A stretch of 6,565 nucleotides of DNA from JAZDLC01 sp043802345. GTDB taxonomy: Bacteria > Planctomycetota > B15-G4 > JADJEK01. The position numbers and the translations under genes are program-made. The stretch is taken from assembly GCA_043802345.1 (NCBI GenBank), contig JAZDLC010000108.1, positions 1-6,565 of the forward strand, given 5' to 3'. Numbering within the stretch: position 1 is the stretch's first letter; each line of letters begins with the position of its first letter. The notes beneath the pieces are model-generated. The model made no database searches and was not told where the DNA came from. It was given only the letters and a program-made list of their open reading frames with translations. This document shows positions 1 through 5,861 of the stretch, piece by piece.

Positions 1-2
1 TC

Positions 3-251
3 CGCGCAGCTCGCGAGGTCGCTCCGACCGACACGATCTCGGCCGCACGGTTGCTGGTTTCCGCGGCCCGCGTCGGCGCCGGGCCGGAGCAAGCCGAACA
101 CCTGGCGCCGCTCTCCCCCGCACTGGCGGAGCGACTGCTGAAGCGGGCTGGGGTCATCGCCGCCCGCTGGGCGAGCGATGGCGTCCCGCCCCAGCCGTTC
201 GAGCTGCGCCGGCTCTCGAAGATCCTCGACCAATCCCTTCCCAAACTCTGA
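3..251 (+). CDS. C-terminal fragment of an unrecognised protein (5' end outside window)
   Basis: An open frame enters from the left edge and ends at TGA 249-251, giving 82 residues of a C-terminus. The fragment is rich in Ala, Leu and Arg and looks helical, with a stretch around LSPALAERLLKRAGVIAARW and a C-terminal segment FELRRLSKILDQSLPKL. I see no catalytic motif, cysteine cluster or membrane segment and do not recognise the family. An internal ATG-like start at 51 exists, but the frame is open to the window edge, so the gene most likely begins upstream. The stop lies 19 nt before the next start, which has its own Shine-Dalgarno, so the two genes are probably cotranscribed. That it is a real gene rests on the well-placed stop and the same-strand packing. 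Function unknown. Confidence 0.55.
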   Translation, partial: RAAREVAPTDTISAARLLVSAARVGAGPEQAEHLAPLSPALAERLLKRAGVIAARWASDGVPPQPFELRRLSKILDQSLPKL

Positions 252-260
252 GTCCGAACC

Positions 261-264
261 GGAG
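261..264 (+). promoter_or_regulatory. Shine-Dalgarno deciding the start of the secreted protein
   Basis: GGAG lies 6 nt before ATG 271. It supports ATG 271 over the longer in-frame start at 178, which would overlap the preceding gene and add 31 polar, Ser/Arg-rich residues ahead of the hydrophobic signal-like segment. Confidence 0.6.
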
Positions 265-270
265 AAGATC

Positions 271-2049
271 ATGTTTGCACCTCTGCTCTGCCTGGCCCTG
301 CTTGCCAGCGATCCCGCGCCGATGGAGATCGTGCGCCGGACCTACGACTTGAGCGATGTCCTGCCGGCCATGACCGAGGAGGCGACGGGATTCCGCACTC
401 TGCCGCTGATACCGAACCCTTATCTTGGACAAGACGAGTTCGGCACCGCTCGTTGTGAGTACATGTTCCCGAGCGACCTGCTCGCCGACCTGTTGCGGCA
501 GACAGTCATGCCGGAGGAGTGGGAGTACGAGGGGCGCAGCGTCGAGACCCAGGGATTCGAGGAACGGAACCTGGTCGTGGAAGCCCCGGTCGCGGTGCAG
601 AAGGAGGTCGAGCGCTTTCTCGACTACGTCTCCCGGGCCGTGAACACGCCGATCGAGGTCTCCTTTCACGTCTACGGAATCGGCGGTGACACAGGCCAGG
701 CCGATCTGCCCCTGGGAAGCCTGGATGAGCGCGGGATCCAGGAGATCGAACAACTCGCGGCCTCTGGTCGGCTTCATCGGGTGCGCTCGTTCCGCCTGGA
801 GATGCACTCCGGAATCCCAGAGAGCGTGATGGACATCGTGCGCATCCCGTACCTGCGCGATTACGACGTTGAAATCGCCCAGTCCTCCGCGATTGCCCAG
901 CCGGTGGTCGACTCATACCCCGAAGGCGTGGCCCTTCTGGCGCGAGCCGATCGGGACACCGAGAACCGGATTCTGGTCAGCTTCGGACTTCGCCGTAGCT
1001 GGAACTATGGCCCGCCTCTGGAGATGGATGCCAGGAGCATCTCCACCATCGCGGCTGAGCGCGGGACGGAACAGATCACGGTCGGAGGCCGCCTTCAGTC
1101 GCCGCGGGTTGCCTTCACCACCCTGGCCAGTTCCGTCCGGCTGCGACCCGGGGAGTCGACCTCCGTGCTGATATCCACCCTCGGCGAGAGCGGGCCCGTG
1201 GACGGCACGTTCGTCGTCATCCGTGTCGGGAAGGTCCCCCAGGCGCCCGCGGCATTCGAGTCAGGGGAGCGGTACCTCTCGATCCGGGATGTGGGCGGCC
1301 ACTTCGCCTCGGGATTCCCCGACGTCCGCTTCAGCCAGTCTGCAATGCGGTTCTCGCGCGACTCCGTCGCAGAAGAGGACCAGTTGCCGCTGGAAGTGTC
1401 CTTGGGGCCGATCTCCGAGAACCAGCTCGCTGAGATCGAACCGATCTTGTCCACCGTTTCGAATGAGTTCGAGGAAGAGGACGGGGAGTATGTCTCGATC
1501 GGGATGGCGGCCAACTTCGTGTATTTGTGCGGTGGCCGGGAGGTCGCCAACTTTGCGATGACGCGACTGCTGACCTTGCTTCCCCGCGGCTTCACGACCC
1601 GCGGAGTTGCCGGATCGCTGGCGGATATCGACAAACTCCAGGGCGGGAAGACCGCGCCGCTCTTCGCCTTCCCGGCGGGTGCGGGGAACGGCTTCGCGGT
1701 GAGCGGTTCCCAGGAGACCTACATCCTCGAGTACGACGCGGATGTGGCGAACAACAGCAACATCGCCAATCCGAACGTGGAGGCGATCGTCAATGGGTGG
1801 GCGCTGCGGTTCGACACCGCCGGGACCTTGGACGGCCAGGGGGCGGTGCATCTGAAGGTCCAGAGCCACCTGCGGACCGAAGGCAGGAAGGAACTGTCCG
1901 GAACGCTGGTCGGCATGGGTGGGATCTACCTGCCCGCCTTCCGGAGCAACGCCGCGGAAGGGGTCGTGCGAGGAGAGGAGTCGGCGAGGATCGTGGAGAC
2001 AAGCTTGCCGCCGGGACCATCGGTGCTACTAGTCAGGCGGCTGGACTGA
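271..2049 (+). CDS. Predicted secreted protein with two secretin-like beta-rich modules
   Basis: This is a 592-residue protein of unknown function. Residues 1-13 (MFAPLLCLALLAS) form a short hydrophobic export-signal-like segment with no basic n-region, so export is probable but not certain. Residues 19-120 look like a secretin N-type subdomain: RRTYDLSDVLPAM, then DLLADLLRQTV, a tryptophan, and NLVVEAPVAVQKEVERFLDY. This order is typical of the short alpha/beta modules of type II/III secretion proteins. Two later segments align with each other: YLRDYDVEIAQSSAIAQPVV from Y194, and YILEYDADVANNSNIANPNV from Y484. Each is followed by beta-rich sequence and a GES-containing strand. Similar segments occur in secretin C-terminal domains, as I recall. 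Typical secretins form outer-membrane pores, but I cannot confirm a complete pore region here. The gene follows the upstream fragment by 19 nt and ends just before a strong hairpin, consistent with being last in its transcript. Alternative reading: a lineage-specific extracellular protein that only shares these folds. Confidence 0.75.
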   Translation: MFAPLLCLALLASDPAPMEIVRRTYDLSDVLPAMTEEATGFRTLPLIPNPYLGQDEFGTARCEYMFPSDLLADLLRQTVMPEEWEYEGRSVETQGFEERNLVVEAPVAVQKEVERFLDYVSRAVNTPIEVSFHVYGIGGDTGQADLPLGSLDERGIQEIEQLAASGRLHRVRSFRLEMHSGIPESVMDIVRIPYLRDYDVEIAQSSAIAQPVVDSYPEGVALLARADRDTENRILVSFGLRRSWNYGPPLEMDARSISTIAAERGTEQITVGGRLQSPRVAFTTLASSVRLRPGESTSVLISTLGESGPVDGTFVVIRVGKVPQAPAAFESGERYLSIRDVGGHFASGFPDVRFSQSAMRFSRDSVAEEDQLPLEVSLGPISENQLAEIEPILSTVSNEFEEEDGEYVSIGMAANFVYLCGGREVANFAMTRLLTLLPRGFTTRGVAGSLADIDKLQGGKTAPLFAFPAGAGNGFAVSGSQETYILEYDADVANNSNIANPNVEAIVNGWALRFDTAGTLDGQGAVHLKVQSHLRTEGRKELSGTLVGMGGIYLPAFRSNAAEGVVRGEESARIVETSLPPGPSVLLVRRLD

Positions 2050-2078
2050 TCCACACGTACGATCGTCGGCTGGACATG

Positions 2079-2118
2079 CCCGGCCCGTTCCGCCATTCGT
2101 CTGGCGGAACGGGCCGGG
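2079..2118 (+). terminator. Perfect 17-bp GC-rich hairpin after the secreted-protein gene
   Basis: The left arm 2079-2095 is the exact reverse complement of the right arm 2102-2118, with a 6-nt loop (TTCGTC). It begins 29 nt after the stop at 2047-2049 and ends 28 nt before the next start. Position and stability suggest an intrinsic terminator. However, only two T residues follow the stem, so termination may be inefficient, or the element may instead protect or process an mRNA spanning both genes. I see no convincing promoter between the hairpin and the next gene. Confidence 0.5.
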
Positions 2119-2146
2119 TTCGCAGTTGCCGTGGGAGTGAAAAGCG

Positions 2147-2713
2147 ATGATTCTCCGTTCCCTGACCCTTCTGATCTCCGTCCTGTTCTTGAGCGGCTGC
2201 TCCTCACGAACCGACCCGGCAGGGCACCCTGCCGAAGCCGGCGGACTGGAGCTGGCCCGACCGGTGCCGGAGCTGGCGGGCGAATTCAGAAGCGTCTACC
2301 GATCCGGGAACGTCTACTTCGCGGGCCTGCCCACGGAGAAGGGGATGCGAGATCTCGCCAGAGGCGGGGTGAAACTGGTCGTCAACGCCCTGACCGATCC
2401 GGAGCAGTCCAGCCGGGTTCCGTTTGACGAACCCGCCCTCCTCGATTCACTGGCCGTGGACTACATCCACATTCCGGTCTCACCAGAGACCTTCTCCAGG
2501 AAGGACGTGGATCTATTCGCCGAGAAGATGGCCACAGCTCAGGGGGAGGTGCTGCTCCACTGCGCCTCGTCGAACCGGGCGGGAGGTCTGTGGGCGTCGT
2601 ACTTGTATCTTCACAAGGGGATGTCGCTCGAGGACGCCATGGCACAAGGAAAGGCTGCTGGATTGGGCGCTCCCTCGATGGTCGCCGCGGTCGAGCGAGT
2701 CATGGGATCGTAG
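2147..2713 (+). CDS. Lipoprotein with a CX4R tyrosine-phosphatase-like (DUF442-type) domain
   Basis: This 188-residue protein begins with a lipoprotein signal: hydrophobic residues 6-15 and a lipobox LSGC with the acceptor Cys18. Serine follows it, so the mature protein is probably anchored in a membrane and faces outside the cytoplasm. Residues 47-186 resemble the DUF442/beta-lactamase-hydrolase-like branch of the dual-specificity phosphatase fold. FRSVYRSGNVYFAGLPTEKG opens the domain, GVKLVVNALTDPE is the first core strand, and YIHIPVSPETFSRKDV matches the family's iPV segment. HCASSNRAGGLWASYLY is the P-loop, with candidate nucleophile Cys139 and Arg144 spaced C-X4-R, as is usual for this branch (classical phosphatases have C-X5-R). 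A GMSLEDAMAQGKAAGL helix follows. GGGAG-like Shine-Dalgarno at 2133-2137 lies 9 nt before the ATG. The substrate cannot be read from sequence. It lies between a hairpin and a promoter candidate, so it may be transcribed alone or by read-through. Confidence 0.85.
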   Translation: MILRSLTLLISVLFLSGCSSRTDPAGHPAEAGGLELARPVPELAGEFRSVYRSGNVYFAGLPTEKGMRDLARGGVKLVVNALTDPEQSSRVPFDEPALLDSLAVDYIHIPVSPETFSRKDVDLFAEKMATAQGEVLLHCASSNRAGGLWASYLYLHKGMSLEDAMAQGKAAGLGAPSMVAAVERVMGS

Positions 2714-2752
2714 TCGCGGCGAGAAGGATGGAGCCCGATTTCCCTGACGGAT

Positions 2753-2761
2753 TGCTAGAAT
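2753..2761 (+). promoter_or_regulatory. Extended -10 promoter candidate for the five-gene operon, possibly leaderless
   Basis: TG at 2753-2754, one base, then TAGAAT at 2756-2761 matches an extended -10 element (5 of 6 to TATAAT). No good -35 hexamer stands 16-18 bp upstream, which extended -10 promoters can tolerate. Transcription starting about 7 nt past the hexamer would begin at or beside ATG 2768. The gene also lacks an evident Shine-Dalgarno, so a leaderless mRNA is plausible. Inferred from sequence only. Confidence 0.45.
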
Positions 2762-2767
2762 GCCGCC

Positions 2768-4081
2768 ATGAGCCAGCGCTTCAAACCGGTCGCCATCCTG
2801 CCGACACTCTGCACGCTCGGGAATACATTCTGTGGATTCCTGGCGATCGCGAAGGTGGCGGACGGCCTGCTGCACACCGAGGCGTTCGCCGAGAACATTC
2901 TGTGGGCGGCATGGATGATCCTGCTGGCCATGGTGTTCGACGCACTCGACGGGCGGATCGCCCGCATGACCAAGCAGGAGTCGGAATTCGGGGCGCAGCT
3001 CGACTCACTGACCGATCTGATCACCTTCGGCGTGGCGCCCGCCTTCCTGGTCAAGGTCGTGTTCGAGCACACCATGACCACCCACGGCATCCCGTACCAG
3101 CAGAAGTTCACCCTGCTCCTCTCCGCCATCTACGTGATCTGCGCCACGCTCAGGCTGGCGCGCTTCACGCTGGAGACAGAGACGGGTGAGGAGGCGCATG
3201 AGCGGTTCTTCGGGCTGCCGACTCCCGCGGCGGCTGGTGTGGTGGCCTCGGCGGTCTTCCTGCTCTTCGAGAGCCAGTCACCTCTCGGCGACATGAGCGT
3301 CGAGAGGCAGATCCTGGGCGCTCGGATCTTCCTCTGGTCCCTGCCGGTGCTCGGCGTCATGATGGTCTCCCGGGTGGAGTATGTCCATCTGGTCAGCCGC
3401 TGGTTCCGCGGCCGCCGTCCCTTCCTGCATCTCGTGGCGATTCTCGTGTTCCTCTTCCTGGCGACGGCCTATCACGAGACGGTCTTCTTCCTGTCGTTCG
3501 CCGGGTATGCGGTGGCCGGGCCGATCCTCGCCTTCGCGGAGAAGATGGCGGGGCGGCGGTTGTTCGCGCCGAAGGAGATGGAAGATCTGCCACACGCTTC
3601 ATCCGGGCGAGTCGACGTCCTGGTCGCGCTCGGCTCCAATCTCGGAGACCGGCAAAGACATCTGGAACTCGCCGTGGAGCGTCTCTCCCTGCTGCCGGAA
3701 ACGGAGCTGATCCGGGTCTCTGACTTCCTCGAGTCAGAGCCGCTCGGAGGCCCGCCCCAGCGGGAGTACCTGAATGGCGTCGCCCTGCTGAGGTCCTCCC
3801 TGGCGCCGGAGCAGTTGCTGCGGCAACTGATGAGCATTGAGACGGCTCTGGGGCGGGAGCGGACCGTGCGACACGGCCCGCGGGTGCTCGATCTCGATCT
3901 GATTCTCCACGGGCGTGTCATCTGCGAGACGGATCTGCTCACACTCCCCCACCCGAGGTTCCGTGAGCGTCCCTTCGTGCTGATCCCGGCAGCCCAGGTG
4001 GCGCCGAACCTGGTCGATCCGGTCACGGGAAAGAGCATGCGGCAACTTGCAGAGGCAGGAAAGGTGCCCAGAACGCATTGA
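2768..4081 (+). CDS. pssA-folK: Fusion: CDP-diacylglycerol-serine O-phosphatidyltransferase (PssA) + 2-amino-4-hydroxy-6-hydroxymethyldihydropteridine diphosphokinase (FolK/HPPK)
   Basis: One uninterrupted 437-residue frame encodes two complete enzymes. Residues 1 to about 265 are PssA, an integral membrane enzyme that joins CDP-diacylglycerol and serine to make phosphatidylserine. It opens with ILPTLCTLGNTFCGFLAI and has the full CDP-alcohol phosphotransferase signature, D58xxDGxxAR...G75xxxD79xxxD83. The family segments RLARF (129-133) and FFGLPTPAAAG (147-157) follow, with several hydrophobic helices up to about residue 262. A polar linker (about 263-281) leads to FolK at 282-437, which transfers pyrophosphate from ATP to the pterin in folate synthesis. 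It shows VALGSNLGDR (286-295), EPLGGPPQREYLNG (324-337), GRER, the HPPK signature RHGPRVLDLDLIL (368-380) with metal-binding Asp375 and Asp377, and LPHPRFRERPFVLIP (393-407). Both domains are near usual length and keep key residues. FolK would sit on the membrane's cytoplasmic face. The stop overlaps panC. ATG 2768 is the natural PssA start; no clear Shine-Dalgarno precedes it. Confidence 0.93.
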   Translation: MSQRFKPVAILPTLCTLGNTFCGFLAIAKVADGLLHTEAFAENILWAAWMILLAMVFDALDGRIARMTKQESEFGAQLDSLTDLITFGVAPAFLVKVVFEHTMTTHGIPYQQKFTLLLSAIYVICATLRLARFTLETETGEEAHERFFGLPTPAAAGVVASAVFLLFESQSPLGDMSVERQILGARIFLWSLPVLGVMMVSRVEYVHLVSRWFRGRRPFLHLVAILVFLFLATAYHETVFFLSFAGYAVAGPILAFAEKMAGRRLFAPKEMEDLPHASSGRVDVLVALGSNLGDRQRHLELAVERLSLLPETELIRVSDFLESEPLGGPPQREYLNGVALLRSSLAPEQLLRQLMSIETALGRERTVRHGPRVLDLDLILHGRVICETDLLTLPHPRFRERPFVLIPAAQVAPNLVDPVTGKSMRQLAEAGKVPRTH

Positions 4082-4947
4082 TTCCGGTCATCAGCGACGC
4101 GAGGGAGATGACGGCAAGGTCGCGCGCCTGGAGGGGCTCAGGCCAGCGAATCGGTTTCGTGCCGACCATGGGGGCGCTGCATGAGGGACATCTGTCCCTC
4201 GTTCGCGCGGCGATCCAGGTGGCGGACCGGGTGGTCGCGTCGATCTTCGTCAACCCGCTCCAGTTCGGCCCGGGCGAAGACCTCGATCGCTACCCCCGCG
4301 ACCTGAAGCGCGACAGGGAACTACTGGAACGGGCTGGGTGCGACCTGATCTTCGCGAGTTCCGCGGATGAGATGTACCCGCCAGGCTACTCCACCTTCGT
4401 GGTCAACGACGGTCCCGCCGAACGCCTGGAGGGCGCGATCCGTCCCGGGCACTTTCGAGGTGTTCTGACGGTGGTTGCCAAGCTGTTCAACATCGTCGTT
4501 CCTGACGTGGCCGTTTTCGGCCAGAAGGATGCGCAGCAGGCGATGCTGATCCGGCGCATGGTTCGGGACCTGAACTTCGATCTCGAGATGCTGGTGGAGC
4601 CGATCGTCAGGGAGGCGGACGGACTGGCGATATCGAGTCGCAACGTATACCTGAGCGATGGCGGGCGCGGGCAGGCGGCGTGGCTTTTCAGGGCGCTTGG
4701 CCGGGCCGAGCAGCGCTTCCGGGCGGGAGAACGGGAGGCGGGGAAGTTGGTCGGCGCGGCGCGGCATGCGCTCGAGTTCGAGGCAGGCCTGGCGGTGGAC
4801 TACGTGACCCTGGTCGATCCAGACAGCCTGGAGGAGCTCGAAAGGTGTGACCCGGCCGGGCTGATGCTGGTTGCCGCCCGGGTGGAGGAGGTCCGCCTGA
4901 TCGACAACCTGCTGCTCGATGCGAGGTACGGGAAGGCCGACTCCTGA
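4078..4947 (+). CDS. panC: Pantoate-beta-alanine ligase (pantothenate synthetase)
   Basis: This cytosolic enzyme condenses pantoate and beta-alanine with ATP to make pantothenate, the precursor of CoA. The 289 residues match the usual PanC length. Visible family features are GFVPTMGALHEGHLSLVR (26-43) with the nucleotidyl-transferase HxGH motif at 35-38, and SIFVNPLQFGPGEDLDRYPR (55-74). Next come GHFRGVLTVVAKLFNIVVPD (124-143) and FGQKDAQQ (147-154). DGLAISSRNVYLS (181-193) supplies the KMSKS-like SRN. The TTG start shares four bases with the upstream stop (TTGA, 4078-4081), so translation is probably coupled. An AGGAAAGG stretch at 4057-4064 lies 13 nt upstream, rather far for a Shine-Dalgarno. 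No better start precedes the conserved N-terminus. A folK-panC neighbourhood is common in bacteria, and here FolK is the second half of the upstream fusion. All catalytic motifs are intact. Confidence 0.96.
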   Translation: MIPVISDAREMTARSRAWRGSGQRIGFVPTMGALHEGHLSLVRAAIQVADRVVASIFVNPLQFGPGEDLDRYPRDLKRDRELLERAGCDLIFASSADEMYPPGYSTFVVNDGPAERLEGAIRPGHFRGVLTVVAKLFNIVVPDVAVFGQKDAQQAMLIRRMVRDLNFDLEMLVEPIVREADGLAISSRNVYLSDGGRGQAAWLFRALGRAEQRFRAGEREAGKLVGAARHALEFEAGLAVDYVTLVDPDSLEELERCDPAGLMLVAARVEEVRLIDNLLLDARYGKADS

Positions 4948-4976
4948 AGCTCGAGCAGGTCACCCCTGGCCGGGTC

Positions 4977-5840
4977 GTGCTGCGGCCACCCGCCAAGTTG
5001 AATCTGTACCTGGAGATCGTCGGCAAGCGACCGGATGGATTCCATGAGCTGAAGTCCGTGTTCCATGCCATCAATCTCACGGACCGTCTGTCGGTGGAGC
5101 GCCGGTCCGGGGGAGGGATCGACCTCGAACTCTCAGGACGGGAGATCCCGGCGGGTGGCGAGAACCTCGTCGTGCGGGCGGCCAAAAAGTACGTGTCTGC
5201 GATGAAGTGTCCGGCAGGTCTTTCGATCCATCTGGAAAAAAACATCCCGATCGGCGCAGGTTTGGGAGGGGGTTCTGCCGATGCAGCAGCAATGCTCCTG
5301 GCTTTGAACCGACTCTTCGATCACCCGGCTTCCAGGCCGGACCTCGAAAGGCTCGCCGCCGAACTCGGGTCTGACGTGCCGTTCTTCCTCACCGGAGGGA
5401 CTGCCGTGGTGAGAGGCCGCGGAGAGCAAGTCGAGCCGCTTCCCTTCTCCGAGAGCCATTTGTTCCTGTTCGTTCTGCTCTACCCGGGAGCCGTGGTTCC
5501 CACCGAGCGGATCTACCGGAACCTAAAATTAGACTTGACAATCGGTAAGAACAATTTAGGACGTTTCCTCCAGATGCTTGATCGGCCCCGCTCGGGGGGC
5601 CCGCCAGAGTTCTTCAATGCTCTTGAGAGACCTTTTCGGGAGGAGTATCCAGAGCTGGCGGATCTTCAGGATCGAGTCTCGGCGGAGACAGGTCTCGGGT
5701 TTCGGGTGACCGGATCCGGGTCCGCGATGTTCGCTGCGGTTCCGGACCGAGCGCGTGGTGAGCAAGTGGTGAGCAGGCTCCAGGCTGTGGCGGCCGGGGA
5801 GACCTACGTTTGTGAGAGCCTGCCCGGCTTCCCGGGCTGA
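4977..5840 (+). CDS. ispE: 4-diphosphocytidyl-2-C-methyl-D-erythritol kinase
   Basis: This GHMP-family kinase phosphorylates CDP-methylerythritol in the MEP (non-mevalonate) isoprenoid pathway in the cytosol. The 287 residues match typical IspE size. Motif 1 is PAKLNLYLEIVGKRPDGFHE (5-24) with conserved Lys7. The ATP-binding glycine loop is NIPIGAGLGGGSADAA (89-104), the candidate catalytic Asp133 lies in LGSDVPFFLTGG, and motif 3 is VTGSGSAMFA (244-253). The GTG start lies 29 nt after panC and has no strong Shine-Dalgarno. In-frame sequence continues upstream to a CTG at 4944 preceded by GGGAAGG (4930-4936), so the true start may be slightly earlier and overlap panC. Codons 183-195 form an AT-rich patch with rare CTA and TTA codons, unlike the rest of the gene. 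The spoVG-like gene follows after 21 nt. Confidence 0.95.
   Translation: MLRPPAKLNLYLEIVGKRPDGFHELKSVFHAINLTDRLSVERRSGGGIDLELSGREIPAGGENLVVRAAKKYVSAMKCPAGLSIHLEKNIPIGAGLGGGSADAAAMLLALNRLFDHPASRPDLERLAAELGSDVPFFLTGGTAVVRGRGEQVEPLPFSESHLFLFVLLYPGAVVPTERIYRNLKLDLTIGKNNLGRFLQMLDRPRSGGPPEFFNALERPFREEYPELADLQDRVSAETGLGFRVTGSGSAMFAAVPDRARGEQVVSRLQAVAAGETYVCESLPGFPG
5535..5562 (+). promoter_or_regulatory. Possible internal promoter within ispE
   Basis: A perfect TTGACA at 5535-5540 is followed, 16 bp on, by TAGGAC at 5557-5562, a weak -10 (3 of 6). It lies in an AT-rich patch (13 G/C in 40 bases at 5521-5560) flanked by imperfect inverted arms CCTAAAATT (5522-5530) and AATTTAGG (5553-5560). It could give the spoVG-like gene extra transcription about 300 nt upstream of its start. 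The weak -10 keeps this tentative. Confidence 0.25.
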
Positions 5841-5854
5841 AGGAGACCGAGGAG
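5841..5854 (+). promoter_or_regulatory. Tandem Shine-Dalgarno sequences before the spoVG-like gene
   Basis: AGGAG at 5841-5845, directly after the ispE stop, and GAGGAG at 5849-5854 precede GTG 5862. The second has a 7-nt spacer. They fix the GTG start, which is also where homology to SpoVG begins, and suggest strong initiation compared with the neighbouring operon genes. Confidence 0.65.
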
Positions 5855-5861
5855 AACAGCC

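Noticed and set aside
178..270. Longer start for the secreted protein
   Set aside because: It would overlap the upstream gene, add 31 polar residues before the signal-like segment and ignore the well-placed GGAG before ATG 271.
154..807. Long minus-strand open frame (217 codons) opposite the secreted-protein gene
   Set aside because: It overlaps two plus-strand genes, is Arg/His/Gly-rich as expected for an antisense shadow in GC-rich DNA, and shows no recognisable motif. Other minus-strand frames were rejected for the same reason.
3578..4081. Separate folK gene starting at in-frame ATG 3578
   Set aside because: GAAGGAG directly abuts this ATG, leaving no spacer for initiation, and no stop separates it from pssA. 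A fusion is simpler, although the alternative is kept as a test for the fusion finding.
5237..5243. A AAA AAC heptamer in ispE frame, a possible -1 ribosomal slippage site
   Set aside because: It encodes the family-typical E-K-N before the IPIGAGLGGGSA loop. A -1 shift would truncate the kinase after about 40 codons, and I see no stimulatory structure at the right spacing.
5584..5601. Inverted GGCCCC/GGGGCC in ispE
   Set aside because: A 6-bp match of low-complexity G/C inside a conserved coding region is expected by chance at this base composition.
5822..5837. Small hairpin GCCCGG-CTTC-CCGGGC over the ispE stop
   Set aside because: The stem is only 6 bp with no T-tract, and it lies in a coding end directly before a Shine-Dalgarno, so a terminator is unlikely within this operon.
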